A stretch of DNA of 64,000 nt, taken from the NCBI GenBank assembly GCA_036365515.1, contig CM070875.1:5057001-5121000 (forward strand). The letters run 5' to 3'. The notes below the pieces were generated by a model that saw only the letters and a program-made list of their open reading frames with translations, was not told the DNA's origin and searched no databases. The translations under genes were made by a program, and so were the position numbers. This DNA is from Torymus aiolomorphi. Its lineage: Eukaryota; Arthropoda; Insecta; Hymenoptera; Torymidae. Positions 39,301 through 50,612 of this stretch are shown here, in pieces. Position 1 is the stretch's first letter; the number at the start of each line of letters is the position of its first letter.

Positions 39301-40172
39301 TTAGTAACAAAATTTAAGTTTTTATGAAAGAAACAGGGATCGTCACAATTACTAAGAAAAATATAGGTAAACATACAATTTAGAGAGTAAGTAACTTTCT
39401 AAGCAGAAAATATTGCTTTTTAACTTTTTTTTTTGCGAAACTAGATATGATATTTTTTTATTATTTTTGTGATTTGAAAGTTTTTTCGCAAAACATGTAC
39501 ATTTTAGTAATTTATAGTAAAATAGGTTCATGTTAAAAATATTTAATTAGTGACAAAATATTAATATTAATTGGGGCTTCACAATACTCCTGTTTAATAC
39601 GGCACCAAATGCTGAAGCGACCTTCAATTTTTAGATGTATTCAGCAGTTATACGAATATGTTTTATGATGCAGAGACGACAAAGACATCTTACTTCTATA
39701 TGGTTCGATTGATTTACATGAAAAATTTGGAAAAGACTGGTTATTAAGTAATTGCTTATAAAGTTATTTTTTAATTTTTTCCAAATAATGCCCTATATGT
39801 TCCATTAAAATACAAAAAAAAAAAAAATAGTACGCAATTATAAAAAAATTAAAATTGTCGTTGCATGAAAAAGTAATGCTATCAAAGCTATGAAAGCAAA
39901 TTAAAATAAAACCAGTGTCTTTTACTCAGTTCTATATTCTTCTTTTTAATATCAAAGCAATTTATGCACTTCAATTTGTTATTTTACCTAGTTATCAAAA
40001 AATTCGCTAATAAAAAGAGCTTACAGGTGCAACACATTTTCGTGAACTCGTTTGACTCTCATTTCTGCGAATTCCCACATCCCGAGCAGGTCTGTTTACA
40101 TCGGGAGCTATGTATAGGTACTGCAACGTTTCTCTTGATTCAAATGAGGTTCTTTCGAGCCGCCAAGCTGTA
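33309..40172. other. Intergenic stretch, no gene seen
   Basis: AT-rich, with CpG-richer patches at about 35550-36120, 36580-36960 and 38100-38260. The last contains GTCATTATAAGGCAGCGCG, which has a TATA-like core. ORFs in these patches occur in several overlapping frames and lack family features. I could not build an exon chain. The patches may be promoters of genes outside reach or unmasked 5' exons. Confidence 0.4.
38592..38712 (+). repeat. Dispersed repeat, copy 1 (related to 56207-56330)
   Basis: Shares ATTACARGTRCCYACATCG, then TATTTTTCGTTAT, and a later CAGAATAARAYAGARARC...TGGATGAC block with 56207-56330, in the same order and with similar spacing. I judge about two thirds of bases to match by eye. 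Neither copy shows inverted ends or a convincing ORF. Confidence 0.55.
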
Positions 40173-40963
40173 TGCAAATCCGCGGACTACAGACAACTGG
40201 GGTACAAAAACAGAAAAAATTTTTTTTGAAGGCACACCTACCACATAAGATTTTTTCGGTACTTTGGGGGTCCCCCAACATGAAAATACTTGTGAACACT
40301 TATTACCCGTTGCCAAACTTTTTTGCTGATGAAATCAATTTTTCTTATGGAAATTTAACATGGGAAAATGGACGAAAAGTAGTCATTGATGATTAACCAA
40401 TAGCAAACTATTGAAGAGGCCAAACCAAATTCCACAAAGAAGCGATTAAAGTTGAAGAATAGAGCTTTAATTTGAGATGAGAATCGTTAAAATCGGTCGA
40501 TTCTGTGCAAAGCTAGGTGAATTTGAAAATGGCGAATAATTACGAAAATGAGCGATTTTTTCAAACCCACGTAATTCTTCAAATTTTTGTCATTTTTCAC
40601 CATTTTCAACTTCACGTAGCTTTGCACAGAATCGACCGATTTTAACGATTCTCATCTCAAATTAAAGCTCTATTCTTCAACTTTAATCGCTTTTTTGTGG
40701 ATTTTGGTTTGACCTCTTCAATAGTTTGCTATTGGTTAATCATCAATGACTACTTTTCGTCCATTTTTCCCATGTTAAATTTCCATAAGAAAAATTTATT
40801 TCGTCGGCAAAAAAGCTTGGCAACGGATAATGAGTGTTCACGAGCATTTTCATGTCGGAGGACCCCCAAAGAACAGAAAAAACCTTGTGTGGTAGGTGTG
40901 CCCTCAAAAAAAATTTTTTCCGTTTTTGTACCCCAGTTGTTGTCTGTAGTCCGTGGATTTGCA
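40173..40963. mobile_element. 791-bp near-perfect palindrome (arms about 370 bp)
   Basis: The outer ends are TGCAAATCCGCGGACTAC and its near-complement at 40946-40963. The arms stay highly similar to a turn near 40565: for example CTTTGCACAGAATCGACCG near 40620 is the complement of CGGTCGATTCTGTGCAAAG near 40496, and TGGTAGGTGTGCC near 40890 matches GGCACACCTACCA near 40231. ORFs within it are mirror artefacts. Related arm-tip sequence (GAAGGCACACCT) occurs at about 19365 and about 12350. Confidence 0.9.
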
Positions 40964-42822
40964 CATATATATGCAACTATAAAGAGACTCCAGGTATCCG
41001 CTGTATAGTGCAACCGAGATATGTTCCCGGAAGGAAAGATCAACAAGCATTGATAAGAGCTTTTATAAATGCATTTAAAATTTTGATAAATAACAGAAAG
41101 CTAAAATAATCTAGTATTAGTTAATTAAGTACTTGATCATTGCTTGTTTCAAAATTGCAAATATTTGTATTTAAATTAAAAAATATAAATTACAAGAAAG
41201 TCATAAATATATTTATTATGACAAAATTAAGTTTATAAAAAAACACGTGAATCATACTTTTTCTTTTTAAATTATGTCAAGGTTACATTGCGGTCCACGT
41301 GAAATTTTTTGAGAAATTTCAATTAAAAGTACAGAGATATTAATTTAATTAGTGTCTGAAGAAATTTCCTGTAATAATTATGGCAATCATCAACGAAATT
41401 AAAAAATTTCTATGTTAGGTAATTCATTAAAAAATTCTATATTAAGTGAAAATTCATTGCAAGATCGAAACGATAAAGAGTTCACTTTGAGAGGTTCAAA
41501 AGCAGTACTTATATGGTTTGAGGCTGCCATGTGCGAATACCCGCTGGTTGGCATTCTTATCAAGGACACCACCATATTTAGCATACCGAACAAAATAAAA
41601 CACGTACACACATCGTATCATACAAGTAGCCTCCATTTTCTCTGTTGCTGTCTGCATAATAGCATTGTCTTGGTCTGTTGTGATCTTGAACTAGTATAGC
41701 TATAATATCTTACTCATAATGATAACACTGTTAAATATTGGGTTTTATATATTTTTTTATTATATTATATTATATAAGAACAATTATCATTAAAAAAAAA
41801 TTTAATTTAGCTGCTTTAAAAAAATTAATTTTCAGGTGAATGAAAATTTGTCATGCTTTTGAAGAAGTAAAAATTAATATTTGAAGACTGATTAATAGAA
41901 TTGACATCTTTATTCTTGATGAATATCATGAAATATTTATTGATTGTATGCAGTATGATTTTATATAATTTTGCAGTGAAGTTGAAATATTTGCTATAGT
42001 AATGTAACAATACCTATCACTCATCCATTGTTCATCGAGGAATTGACGAACTGATGAATTGTTATTTGATTTCTTGAAGACTATAGAACAAAGACATGTG
42101 TTTAATATTTTCTCTCGAAAGAACATGCCTTTGATGCTTTCCATACACCTTCTAGAATAAGACACATTCAGTAATATAATCAATACCCCTCCCCCCCTCT
42201 CCCCTTATCTCTGCAAATTTTCTATTTTCTACTTTTCATTTTATACATTAAGAAAAATAAATAAAGAAAGCTAATTTAAACAAAATTTTGTTTAATACTT
42301 AAAACAGTACTTTTAACTAAATGTGTTTAACCAATATGTTTTAACTAAAACATTTAATATTATCTCGCAATTCCTTTTCAAATACTGTCTTAAGCATTTT
42401 TCTAATTATATTTCATTATATATTTGTTGATATAAATGAATAATTAAAGAGAGAGAGAGAGAGAGAGAGCGGGGGGAATAAAGATACAATATAAACGTAC
42501 TGAGCATATCCTAAATTAATAGCAAATACATATAATTATTAATAATTTGATGTAAGCTCAGCGTTGAAGAGCATGCGTGGGAAAAGGGTATAGGAAGAAG
42601 GTGATATAAACATGCGTTTAAAAAACGCTGGAACAATACAAACAATACAAACAATACAAAAAAAATAAAAGTGAAGATTTGGCCGAAATTTGCGGCGTAT
42701 TACTTCACCCGTTAAGCGAATTTGAGAGCGGTTAAAATAATTAAAAGAATATTTAATTATACCAGACAAGGTTTATGGTTGAATAGAACGCGTGCGAGAT
42801 TCTCGTGTTAAGAGTTCCCCTT

Positions 42823-42846
42823 CGACTCCGAAAATTTTCGGAGTCG
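42823..42846. promoter_or_regulatory. Perfect 24-bp dyad, with a related 18-bp dyad at 43032-43049
   Basis: CGACTCCGAAAA followed directly by its exact complement TTTTCGGAGTCG. About 185 bp downstream, GCTCCGAAA is followed by TTTCGGAGC. Both centre on CTCCGAAA. They flank a TATA-like element in a CpG-rich patch. They could be binding sites for a dimeric factor or part of a repeat; the function is inferred. Confidence 0.4.
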
Positions 42847-43168
42847 TCCCTATATATGCATTGAGCGGACATAGTCCGCACTAAGCGAGGGAGCGTTGGA
42901 CGCTGGGACTCTTTATGCCAAAAGCGACGATATCGCTGTGGCGGGCGTCAGGCGAGATCCTCTCCGAGAGAACCTGGCACGGCGTCCAATCCAAGCCAGG
43001 AGGTCTCCAGCGGAGTGCGGAGAGCGAGTGTGCTCCGAAATTTCGGAGCGCAAGAGAATACGTTGGAGGGGAGGAAGGGCGAGCTTTTCGCGTCCGCTGA
43101 TTGGCCGCCGTAAGGGCAGCGGTAAAATCAGCAGGCGAGGCTGCAGCTGCCGCGTTTTAAACTACTCG

Positions 43169-43183
43169 CCCCCCCCCCCCCCC
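43169..43183 (+). repeat. Poly-C tract (15 C)
   Basis: An uninterrupted C run inside the CpG-rich patch. Confidence 0.9.
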
Positions 43184-44149
43184 GCAAGTCCGAGGGTGCG
43201 GCCCGTTCACCGAGCCGTGAAGCGTGCTTCCGCGAAGCTCGCAGGGTGCGTCGACGTTCGAGATTTTCTGGGAAAAAGTCGTCCTCGACTAATTTTCCGA
43301 ATTTCAACTAAAAAAATGAAGTACGCAATTGTTGTGGAAGGCGCTACTATAAACGAGTGCTGTAAAGAAAGCTATTGGGAGTGATGTCCGAAAAAATGTG
43401 CTGTTTCGCAAAAGATTTTTTTTTATTGATAGCATTGTCTCCATCGCTCTACTCTGCCCTATGATATACCCAAATGATAGCAGACTTTAGAAAATACAGA
43501 AAACAAAGCTGTATATAGTAGTGACAAGATAATTTTTGATATTGTTTATCAAATTAAACTGATTTTTAGATAAAACAGCTTCTAAACATAAGAAGTTGTT
43601 AAAAATTCGAAAGTACATTGATTTAAACTCTATTAATTTATAATACCAATAATAGCACACCCAATAATTTTAAAGATAATTTTCATTTTTTTTAATAGCC
43701 ACATAATTATACTAACTTAAATTTAGAAGAGAACAAAATATTGGAAAGATAGCATCTTCTTCGGCGCTCACTCCAAATAGCTTTGAAGTTTTGCAGCGCT
43801 TTTTTGAAATAGCTCCCTTTACAGGGCTGGTTTGAAATTCTTGCAGCACTTTTTTGAATTTGCGCCTTTTTCCTCCCAGCCGACGAAGTATACTTGAAAG
43901 TAGAGATATTGACCATTATAGAAATATTATGCAGAAATAATTAAAATAACATTTGATTCTGTTTCTGATAGAGTAAAATGCCATAATTAGATGTATCTGA
44001 GTTTTTTATGCAGAATTCTATTAGATCGTAGATTATACTTAAAAAGGAAAAAGTTACTGATTGCATTACAATTGATATACTTAAACAGTATTAATTAACA
44101 ATAATTGTGAAGAGAGATAGTAATTTCACTCATTCTACTATTTACCTTA

Positions 44150-45270
44150 AATATTAGATAACGTAGAAATTTATGTACAACCAATTTCAATTTATTAATT
44201 AAAATATTAGTGGATGGTGTACACATTTGAAAGCAATAAAGTAGATTAGGTAAAACCACTGAATTGAATAAACAAATTATTTCGTTGATATCACAAGAAT
44301 GAACTGTTTACGTTCAATTGAGCCTAATAAATACAAAATTTGAGGACAACATCTTCAACATGTTGAGTAAAAGACAAAGAAGAGTCAAAGAAAATCATAG
44401 AGTCACAAAATTCATGCGATGATTGAGTCAATCAGTTTTGACATTATTAATATCAAAATACATAGTTGTGCGTTGCTGTATTAATGAGCACTTTTGGTGA
44501 ATGGGTTCATCCTTGGTGATTCGCGCAGTAGTGAAGACCTTAAGTTGGTTTCAATTCTTTCGAACCACCAGAGCTACAGCAAAATAAGCATGATAAAAAT
44601 CTGAATTTCAACAAATTCGGAAAGGAGGTGCTTATCAATCGCTTAGATTGGAAATCGAACACGGTTCTATTTGGGTAAAATAGAAACTTCATGAATCCAA
44701 AGTCTGGGACTTAAGGTGATGTTAAATACCGACATAATTTTCAAACGACTACATCTCGTGAAAATACCAATAGAATCATCAAAAAAAAAATCTGAGTATA
44801 GTATTAACATATACGGAGCGCTTGACAAACGTGTTTTTCAAAAAAAAATATCAGAATTTATTTAATTAAATAAAAACCGTACTGTCGGTAAGTAGGAATC
44901 TGCAATTGACCTACTTTTCAAACGAGCATATCTAACGAAAATGCTAATAGAATCACTCAAAAAATTCCTGGATATAGTGTTTATGTGTACGGAGCGCTTG
45001 ACAAAATTTGTTTTCCGAATAAACGCTTGAATGTTGATTTAAAAAATATTGAAATTCACGGTTTCACATGGCCTTAAAACAACTGAGCTACCGTAGCTCT
45101 TGTATAAGGATATAATATTACATTTGTTCATATTAAAAACCAAGTCGTTCGAAACTGACCATTCGTATAATGAATTATAAAAATATGGCATCAAAAATAT
45201 GTATATTACTACGATCAAACATTGAAGTTCTAAAGTTCTGATAATAATAGCTTGTGATTTATTTGACAAA
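44150..45270 (-). mobile_element. Decayed LINE fragment (reverse transcriptase C-terminal half)
   Basis: Minus-strand translation gives EWSVSNDLVFNMNKCNIIS (about 45120-45175), matching the RT stretch after the YxDD box. Further on, IICLFNSVVLPNLLYCFQMC and KLKLVVHKFLRYL (about 44185-44300) match the RT thumb region of LINEs. Stops and frame changes break the coding region. Non-LINE tandem repeats (about 44736-45020) separate the two parts. No catalytic motif remains. Confidence 0.6.
44736..45020 (+). repeat. Two direct repeats of about 108 bp, 177 bp apart
   Basis: Copies at about 44736-44843 and 44913-45020 share TTTTCAAACGA, GAAAATRCYAATAGAATCA and TACGGAGCGCTTGACAAA in the same order. 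They interrupt the LINE fragment, so they may be a later insertion or satellite-like unit. Confidence 0.7.
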
Positions 45271-45984
45271 ACTTTTAAAAAATCTGTATAATAAACTCCG
45301 ATTCTCGAAATAAATCTTATAATAAATAAAGATTCCGATAAAAAGTCATTATAAATAATAATTTAATAATTGTGAAAATAGTTAATGTTGAAGTTAATCA
45401 TTGTTTGAAACATATGGTATAATTACAACACAATTTTTAAAAGTCAGTTTATTTTGTAATATCGCAGTCTAAAACTTAGAACTGAAATCCTATTGTAAAA
45501 GAGAGATAGCCATTTATTATCGAATTGAAGCTTAGAGCCAACTTCAGAGCGTTATCAAAAAATTTCATTGGCTAATAGTAGGTAAGATAGGTTAGCGTCT
45601 ACAGGCACGCGTATAGCGCGCTCCGCTTTAGCATCTAGTAAATGTAAAAGTGTAGTGTGCGCCCCAAAATTCTACAGTAGTTTTGCGTGCTGCGTTTTTC
45701 AAGATGAGTCTGCGTCGCAAGAGTCGAGCACGCATTATTATCGTTTTTAGTTGTAATGGTCTAATTCTGCAAAATCGATTTTGAATGCCCAAACATACAT
45801 AAGCAAGAACTGTGTGAACAGTGAAAGTACAAGATTACTTTTTTTTATTTAAGAACAACTATATTTATACCCATGATACAAATTATGAAAACAAAATGTC
45901 CCAAATTTCACAATTGTAAAATTATAAGGTTCTCCTGAGTATTGCGGTCGTGCCTATTACGTAAAAACAAAGTTTTTACATAGG

Positions 45985-46085
45985 GAGGGGGGGCGACGAG
46001 CGAAGTGAGGAGCAGGTGTGTGTGGGGGCAAGAGGGTTGGCGTGTCGAGCGTAGCGAGACACGCAGGGGGGCGCAGCCCTCCTAG
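45985..46085. repeat. G-rich segment with CGAGCGWAGYGAG words
   Basis: GGGGGGGCGACGAGCGAAGTGAGG is followed by GTGTCGAGCGTAGCGAGACAC, an imperfect dyad, and GGGGGGCGCAGCCCTCC. The composition differs sharply from the flanking AT-rich DNA. Similar words are common in transposon-borne GC-rich repeats. No coding function is supported. Confidence 0.5.
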
Positions 46086-46175
46086 TAATACTAAATAGTG
46101 AGTAAAATTTATAAATAGTGATATCACAGATATAAAAATTATTAATATCACTATGCTAAAAAAAGGTAGCTTTAA

Positions 46176-46492
46176 GGTGATGTGATACCCACACTATTAC
46201 TCAATTCTGGGTTCCTGTTTTTCTCTTTCAATTTTAAACTTTAAAAAAAAACTCTTTGACAAGTTTTAAGTTTAATAAAGAACTATAACCTATCAAGAGT
46301 TTTGTCCTTAAAATTAAAAATTGAATGAGAAAAACGGGAACCCAATTTTTAATTTTAAGAAAAAAACTCTTTGATACGTTGTAGTTCTTTATTAAACTTA
46401 AAACGTATCAAAGAGTTCTTTTCTTAAAAATAAAAATTGAATGAGAAAAACGGGAACCCAATTTTGAATAATAGCGTGGGTATCGCATCACC
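46176..46492. mobile_element. piggyBac-type MITE, copy 2 (317 bp, enlarged)
   Basis: The left flank is TTAA (46172-46175); the right flank is GATT, so one target copy is lost. It begins GGTGATGTGATACCCACAC and ends with the inverted form. The internal block ending GAATGAGAAAAACGGGAACC appears twice in direct order (about 46321 and 46438). The copy looks like a fusion of two elements or an internal duplication. Confidence 0.87.
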
Positions 46493-46559
46493 GATTCCAC
46501 ATAAGTACCACCTTGTACCTGAAAAAATGTTATCCTGTTAATTCTTTAATTTCAACCCT

Positions 46560-47420
46560 AGAGTCAGACTTTGGTACATATCTGAAGAGACTCCAGATAG
46601 CACAGGGTATGCATATGCATGATTTCGTATATAAGTTATATCACCATGAAATAGTGTCTTCTCGCATCAGTGCGTAGCTAGTCCAGAATTGCTAAATGAG
46701 GCAAAATATGGTCAATCCAACCTATACTTAATACATATCTCACACACGCATTTTGTAATCTTTGCAGTCTAACTCTCAACTCATGAGATACTATTGGTGA
46801 GATAATATATAATAGCTAAAAAACTAGATACAGTATGTAGAAATTTCACCGTAAACGGGATTGAAAGTATTTTTCATACTGTGCACTATGTCAGTAATAG
46901 CTACAAGGTATCGGCAACAGTAGGACAAACATAATCTCCATTGATATTACAAAGGTAACATTATCTTGATCGACAGCTTCAAGATCAGAAGAAAATATAA
47001 GCAACCTGTCTCTTTATCATTCGAAGTCAGGGAATCATTTCAATAGGTATTGGTTATGGGATACCTAACATTTATTGAGTTTATTAACAAAAGACCAAAA
47101 ATCCCAAGTGTTTTTCTTCACTTGAATTTCATAACATCTCGTGGATCTGTAACTTATCATAAATAATTTTTACAAGTTCATGATTATACCATTAAGGAAA
47201 TAACCCGAAGTGCTGTTTTATAGCGGTATATAATCGTTGTTAACTTTATTCTATCAATAAGAACAGAATCCCAGTTTATCTTCTGATGATCACGAATAGT
47301 TAAATCGTAATCAGTAATATGAAAGTTATACCTGCGACGTGTGATGGGATAGATCGATTGAAAATAAAATTTAATCTTGAAAAAGTGCGGTGAGTGGTGA
47401 GAATCTGCGTGTATTTACTG
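46560..47420 (-). mobile_element. Decayed LINE with internal deletion
   Basis: On the minus strand the 3' part (about 46805-46565) reads VSHELRVRLQRLQNACVRYV, then WIDHILPHLAIL and TDARRHYF, the signature tail of LINE RT ORFs (RLQN.CVR, DHI, RR.Y). Further upstream (about 47100-47060) is an FWSFVNKLNK-like linker. The RT catalytic core between them is missing. Several stops break the frame. Inactive. Confidence 0.7.
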
Positions 47421-48507
47421 GCGTGAAAAGCAGGTCAAGAATCTAGGTATCCTTCGGTATCACAGGATAATATAGACTGAAATTGAAAGAAGAGTAAACA
47501 TCACATAAAGCATCAGCTGGTATAACAATAATTAGTCTCCCACTAATAAAATGTGATAATATTTTAGATTAATTGCATCTAAGCTATTGATATGCACTAA
47601 GTATAAAGATAATGGAAAATGAGGTAGAAAATACACTAGCAAAAAATTTTTGTTGAAATGAAGAAGACCTTATTGCTAACAATCTATAAAATAATTTTAC
47701 TAATTTAAAATTTGTTTAATAATTTTTTTAAAATAATTTCATTAAAAGTAAGCTGTCCTTCAGCTTTTAGTGTAATGTTTGTTTAGTTAAACCAATCTTT
47801 TTCTAAGCTGAAGGAAGCATCATTAGATTAATAAAAGCATTTTATAAATTACCCACAATAATATATTTAATAAATAAAAAAATTTTTCTCAATGTACACG
47901 ACTTTTAGAATAACTTTATTTAAGGGATGTCGGAGTCAATTACAGATTTCTACACCGAATCTTTCGCTATTTAAATTTATTCTTGAGTTTTATGAAATTA
48001 TTGCAGTCATCTACTATTTGCAATGATTGATATCTGCAAAAATTGAAAAAGAATAAAGTAAAATACCAAAATGTCGGTAACTATGTCGGTAAGTCTCTAT
48101 ACCCTTAGGCAATCTATAGTGCTACAAAGTTACGAACTCTTCTGAAAACTTAATCGTCGGAAAATCCCGATTCGGATGTAAAAGTCGAAGGAAGCCGTAA
48201 TTTAGTAAAAATTATGGGATCAATATAGAGTAATAACTGATGAATTTTGAATCTTAAATTATTTACCGAAAATTAAATGAATATTTTGATAAAATTTTTT
48301 AAAATCTTTTAATAAACCGTTGTTACCTATATCTGTGATTTATCAAAATCTTTATTTGATTCAAATCGACAGCTGATGTAAGATGAAAAAAAGAAAATCA
48401 CTTTGTAAATTAAGTTATTTCTGAGAAACTATGATCTAAAAAAGAGAAATCAACCTTAAATTTTTCTCGAGTTTTTCGTTCGTAATTTTTACGTGCTTAT
48501 CTCACCA
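47421..48507. other. AT-rich stretch, nothing recognised
   Basis: No ORF, repeat ends or RNA-like structure that I can support. It may include the 5' part of the LINE next to it. Confidence 0.5.
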
Positions 48508-48509
48508 TA

Positions 48510-49803
48510 CGAGGGTCATTTGATAAGTACCTAGCCTACAAATGAAAACACCAAAATTTTACAAAAAATAAAATTTATTTTTCAATGTAGTCTCCTTTTA
48601 GTTGAATACACTTGGTCCAGCGGTGTTCCAATTTTTTTAACCCCGTTGAAAAAAATGTTTTCTCTTAGTTTGCAAAATAGGCCTCCGTGGCGGCGATTAT
48701 TTCGTTATTGGAGTGGAATCTCTTCCCGGCGAGCGAATTTTTTAGGTTCGGAAACAAAAAAAAGTCGCACGGAGCCAAATCTGGAGAATACGGTGGATGG
48801 GGCAGCAGTTCGTAGCGTAATTCGACCAATTTAGCCGTGGCGAGTGCAGAAGTGTGAGCCGGTGCATTATCGTGGTGGAAAAGCACTTTCTTTTTAGACA
48901 AATGGGGCCGTTTTTCTTCTAACACGGCGTCAAATCGGCTCAATAGTTCGGCGTAGTACTGTCCTGTGACCGTTTTGCCCTTCTCCAGATAGTCAATAAA
49001 GATCACACCTTGAGAATCCCAGAAAACAGTGGCCATCACCTTTCCGGCCGACGGGACCGTCTTCGCCTTCTTCGGAGCAGGTTCACCGGGTAAGGTTCAC
49101 TGTTTTGACTGCTCCTTGGTCTCTGGAGTATAGTAGTGAATCCATGTTTCGTCGACGGTCACGTAACGACGCAAAAACTCTTTTGGATTGCGATTAAACA
49201 GCTCCAAACACTGCTCTGAACTGGTCACACGGATGCGCTTGTTGTCTGCAGTCAGCAAACGCGGCACCCACCTTGCTGACAGCTTCCTCATGCCTAAAAT
49301 CTCATGTAGGATATGCCACACGCGTTCTTCTGAGATGCCTACTATCGCAGCTATCTCGTGCACCTTTAATCGGCGGTCTGACAAAACGATATCGTGTATT
49401 TTTGTCACGTTCTCCTCCGTAGTGGCTGTTTTCGGAGCACCTGGGCGTGGATCATCAAAAACCGACGTACGACCACGTTGAAACTCGTTATACCAAAATT
49501 TAACGGTCGCCATCGAAGGAGAAGCATCCCCATACACTGCATCCAAGCGTTCTTTAATTTCACTGCGCGATTTCCCTTCCAAAAACAAGAATCGAATCAC
49601 CGACCGATATTGTTCTTTCTCCATTTTTTCAAAAATCAACGGACACATTTGCTTTCACACGCTCTTAAAAATAAACTACAACTCCGATCCGGCTGAAATT
49701 TCGTCTGTAACCGTTTACAGGAAGATACTGCACTGTAGTGTATTTCTGGTGCGATAGTGGCACCATCTGGCGGTGAGGCTAGGTACTTGTCAAATGACCC
49801 TCG
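48510..49803 (-). mobile_element. Full-length mariner transposon, 1294 bp
   Basis: The 28-bp terminal inverted repeats start CGAGGGTCATTTGA and differ at one position (T versus C at base 15). They are flanked by TA on both sides (48508-48509 and 49804-49805), the mariner target. Length is typical for the family. It carries one transposase gene on the minus strand, interrupted by stops. Confidence 0.97.
48575..49648 (-). pseudogene. Mariner transposase pseudogene (two nonsense codons)
   Basis: DDE/D transposase of the mariner family, which cuts and reinserts the element at TA. One reading frame runs from 49648 (or the Met at 49624, MEKEQYRSVIRF) to a final stop at 48577-48575, about 350 codons as expected. 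Helix-turn-helix regions lie near the N terminus (SRSEIKERLDAVYGD; LKVHEIAAIVGISEERVWHI). The catalytic triad is visible in VTVDETWIHYY, HHDNAPAH and the D34D motif PPYSPDLAPCDFF. A TGA at 49099-49097, where Trp is usual, and a TAA at 48667-48665 break it. There is no frameshift and the TIRs are nearly intact, so inactivation is fairly recent. Confidence 0.95.
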
Positions 49804-50103
49804 TAGCTCTGATGGTTCGAAACCCACCTAAAACTGTAGGTTCCCATTGTTGCGCGAGTTACTAAGGGTGGAACCATTGCATCCAAAAGTACTCATTAGT
49901 GCAGCAATGCAGAGCTGTATACACACTTATATATAAGACTCAAAAAAGAGGACTTCAGATAGCTGTAAAACAAAAGAAAAAACTACCTTAAATATCTTTG
50001 AAATTTATGAAAAGATCTATCTATCCAATGACATCGTACAATAAATATAATATTCCTATACTTTTTAAAGTGGTTCAACACATTTTATTCTAATTATTGT
50101 TAA

Positions 50104-50306
50104 GGTGATGTGATGCCCACACTATTACTCAATTCTGGGTTCCCGTTTTTCTCCTTCAATTTTAAACTTTTTGAAAAAAACTCTCTGACACGTTTTAAGT
50201 TTAATAAAGAACTACAACGTATCAAAGAGTTTTTTTCTTAAAAATAAAAATTGAATGAGAAAAATGGGAACCCAATTTTGAGTAATAGCGTGGGTATCGC
50301 ATCACC
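50104..50306. mobile_element. piggyBac-type MITE, copy 3 (203 bp, intact TTAA)
   Basis: Perfect TTAA on both sides (50100-50103 and 50307-50310). Begins GGTGATGTGATGCCCACAC and ends GTGGGTATCGCATCACC. Long inverted arms carry TTGGGTTCCC and ACTCTTTGATACGTT-type blocks. The best-preserved of the three copies. Confidence 0.92.
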
Positions 50307-50612
50307 TTAAACAAAGAAATACAATTATTTGCCAACCCACACTCGTAACATGATAGCATAATGGACATAATGGACATCGGCTTACAGTCGAAATTTATTG
50401 TTAAAGATTTTGAAACTGTATCCCCTCTAAAAAATGTTTATATTATGATGGCTAATTCTGTATTGCTTCTCCAGATTAGCTTTTCCTTCGTGTTCTCTTA
50501 AATGTAGATATAATTTTTAAAATAATAATTAATGATATCTTGTTTTCTGTGGTTTTCCAGGAGCAAAATTGAATGGAGTTAAATTTTAAAATAAGGTATG
50601 AATGGATAGAGA

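Larger units (their letters stand above)
40964..43680. other. Intergenic stretch with a CpG-rich patch; no gene seen
   Basis: Mostly AT-rich. A GA microsatellite lies at about 42449-42469 and a short ACAATACAA repeat at about 42631-42660. From 42790 to 43300 the sequence is CpG-rich with a TATATATGC near 42851. An open frame of 162 codons here overlaps a poly-C run and other open frames and shows only low-complexity composition, so I do not accept it as a gene. Confidence 0.45.

Noticed and set aside
40172..41109. Several frames of 74-103 codons
   Set aside because: They mirror each other across the large palindrome, so their similarity comes from the inverted repeat.
42896..43384. 162-codon open frame on the plus strand
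   Set aside because: It lies in a CpG-rich patch with another long frame overlapping it, runs through a poly-C tract, and has low-complexity Arg/Ser/Pro composition without any domain or splice support.
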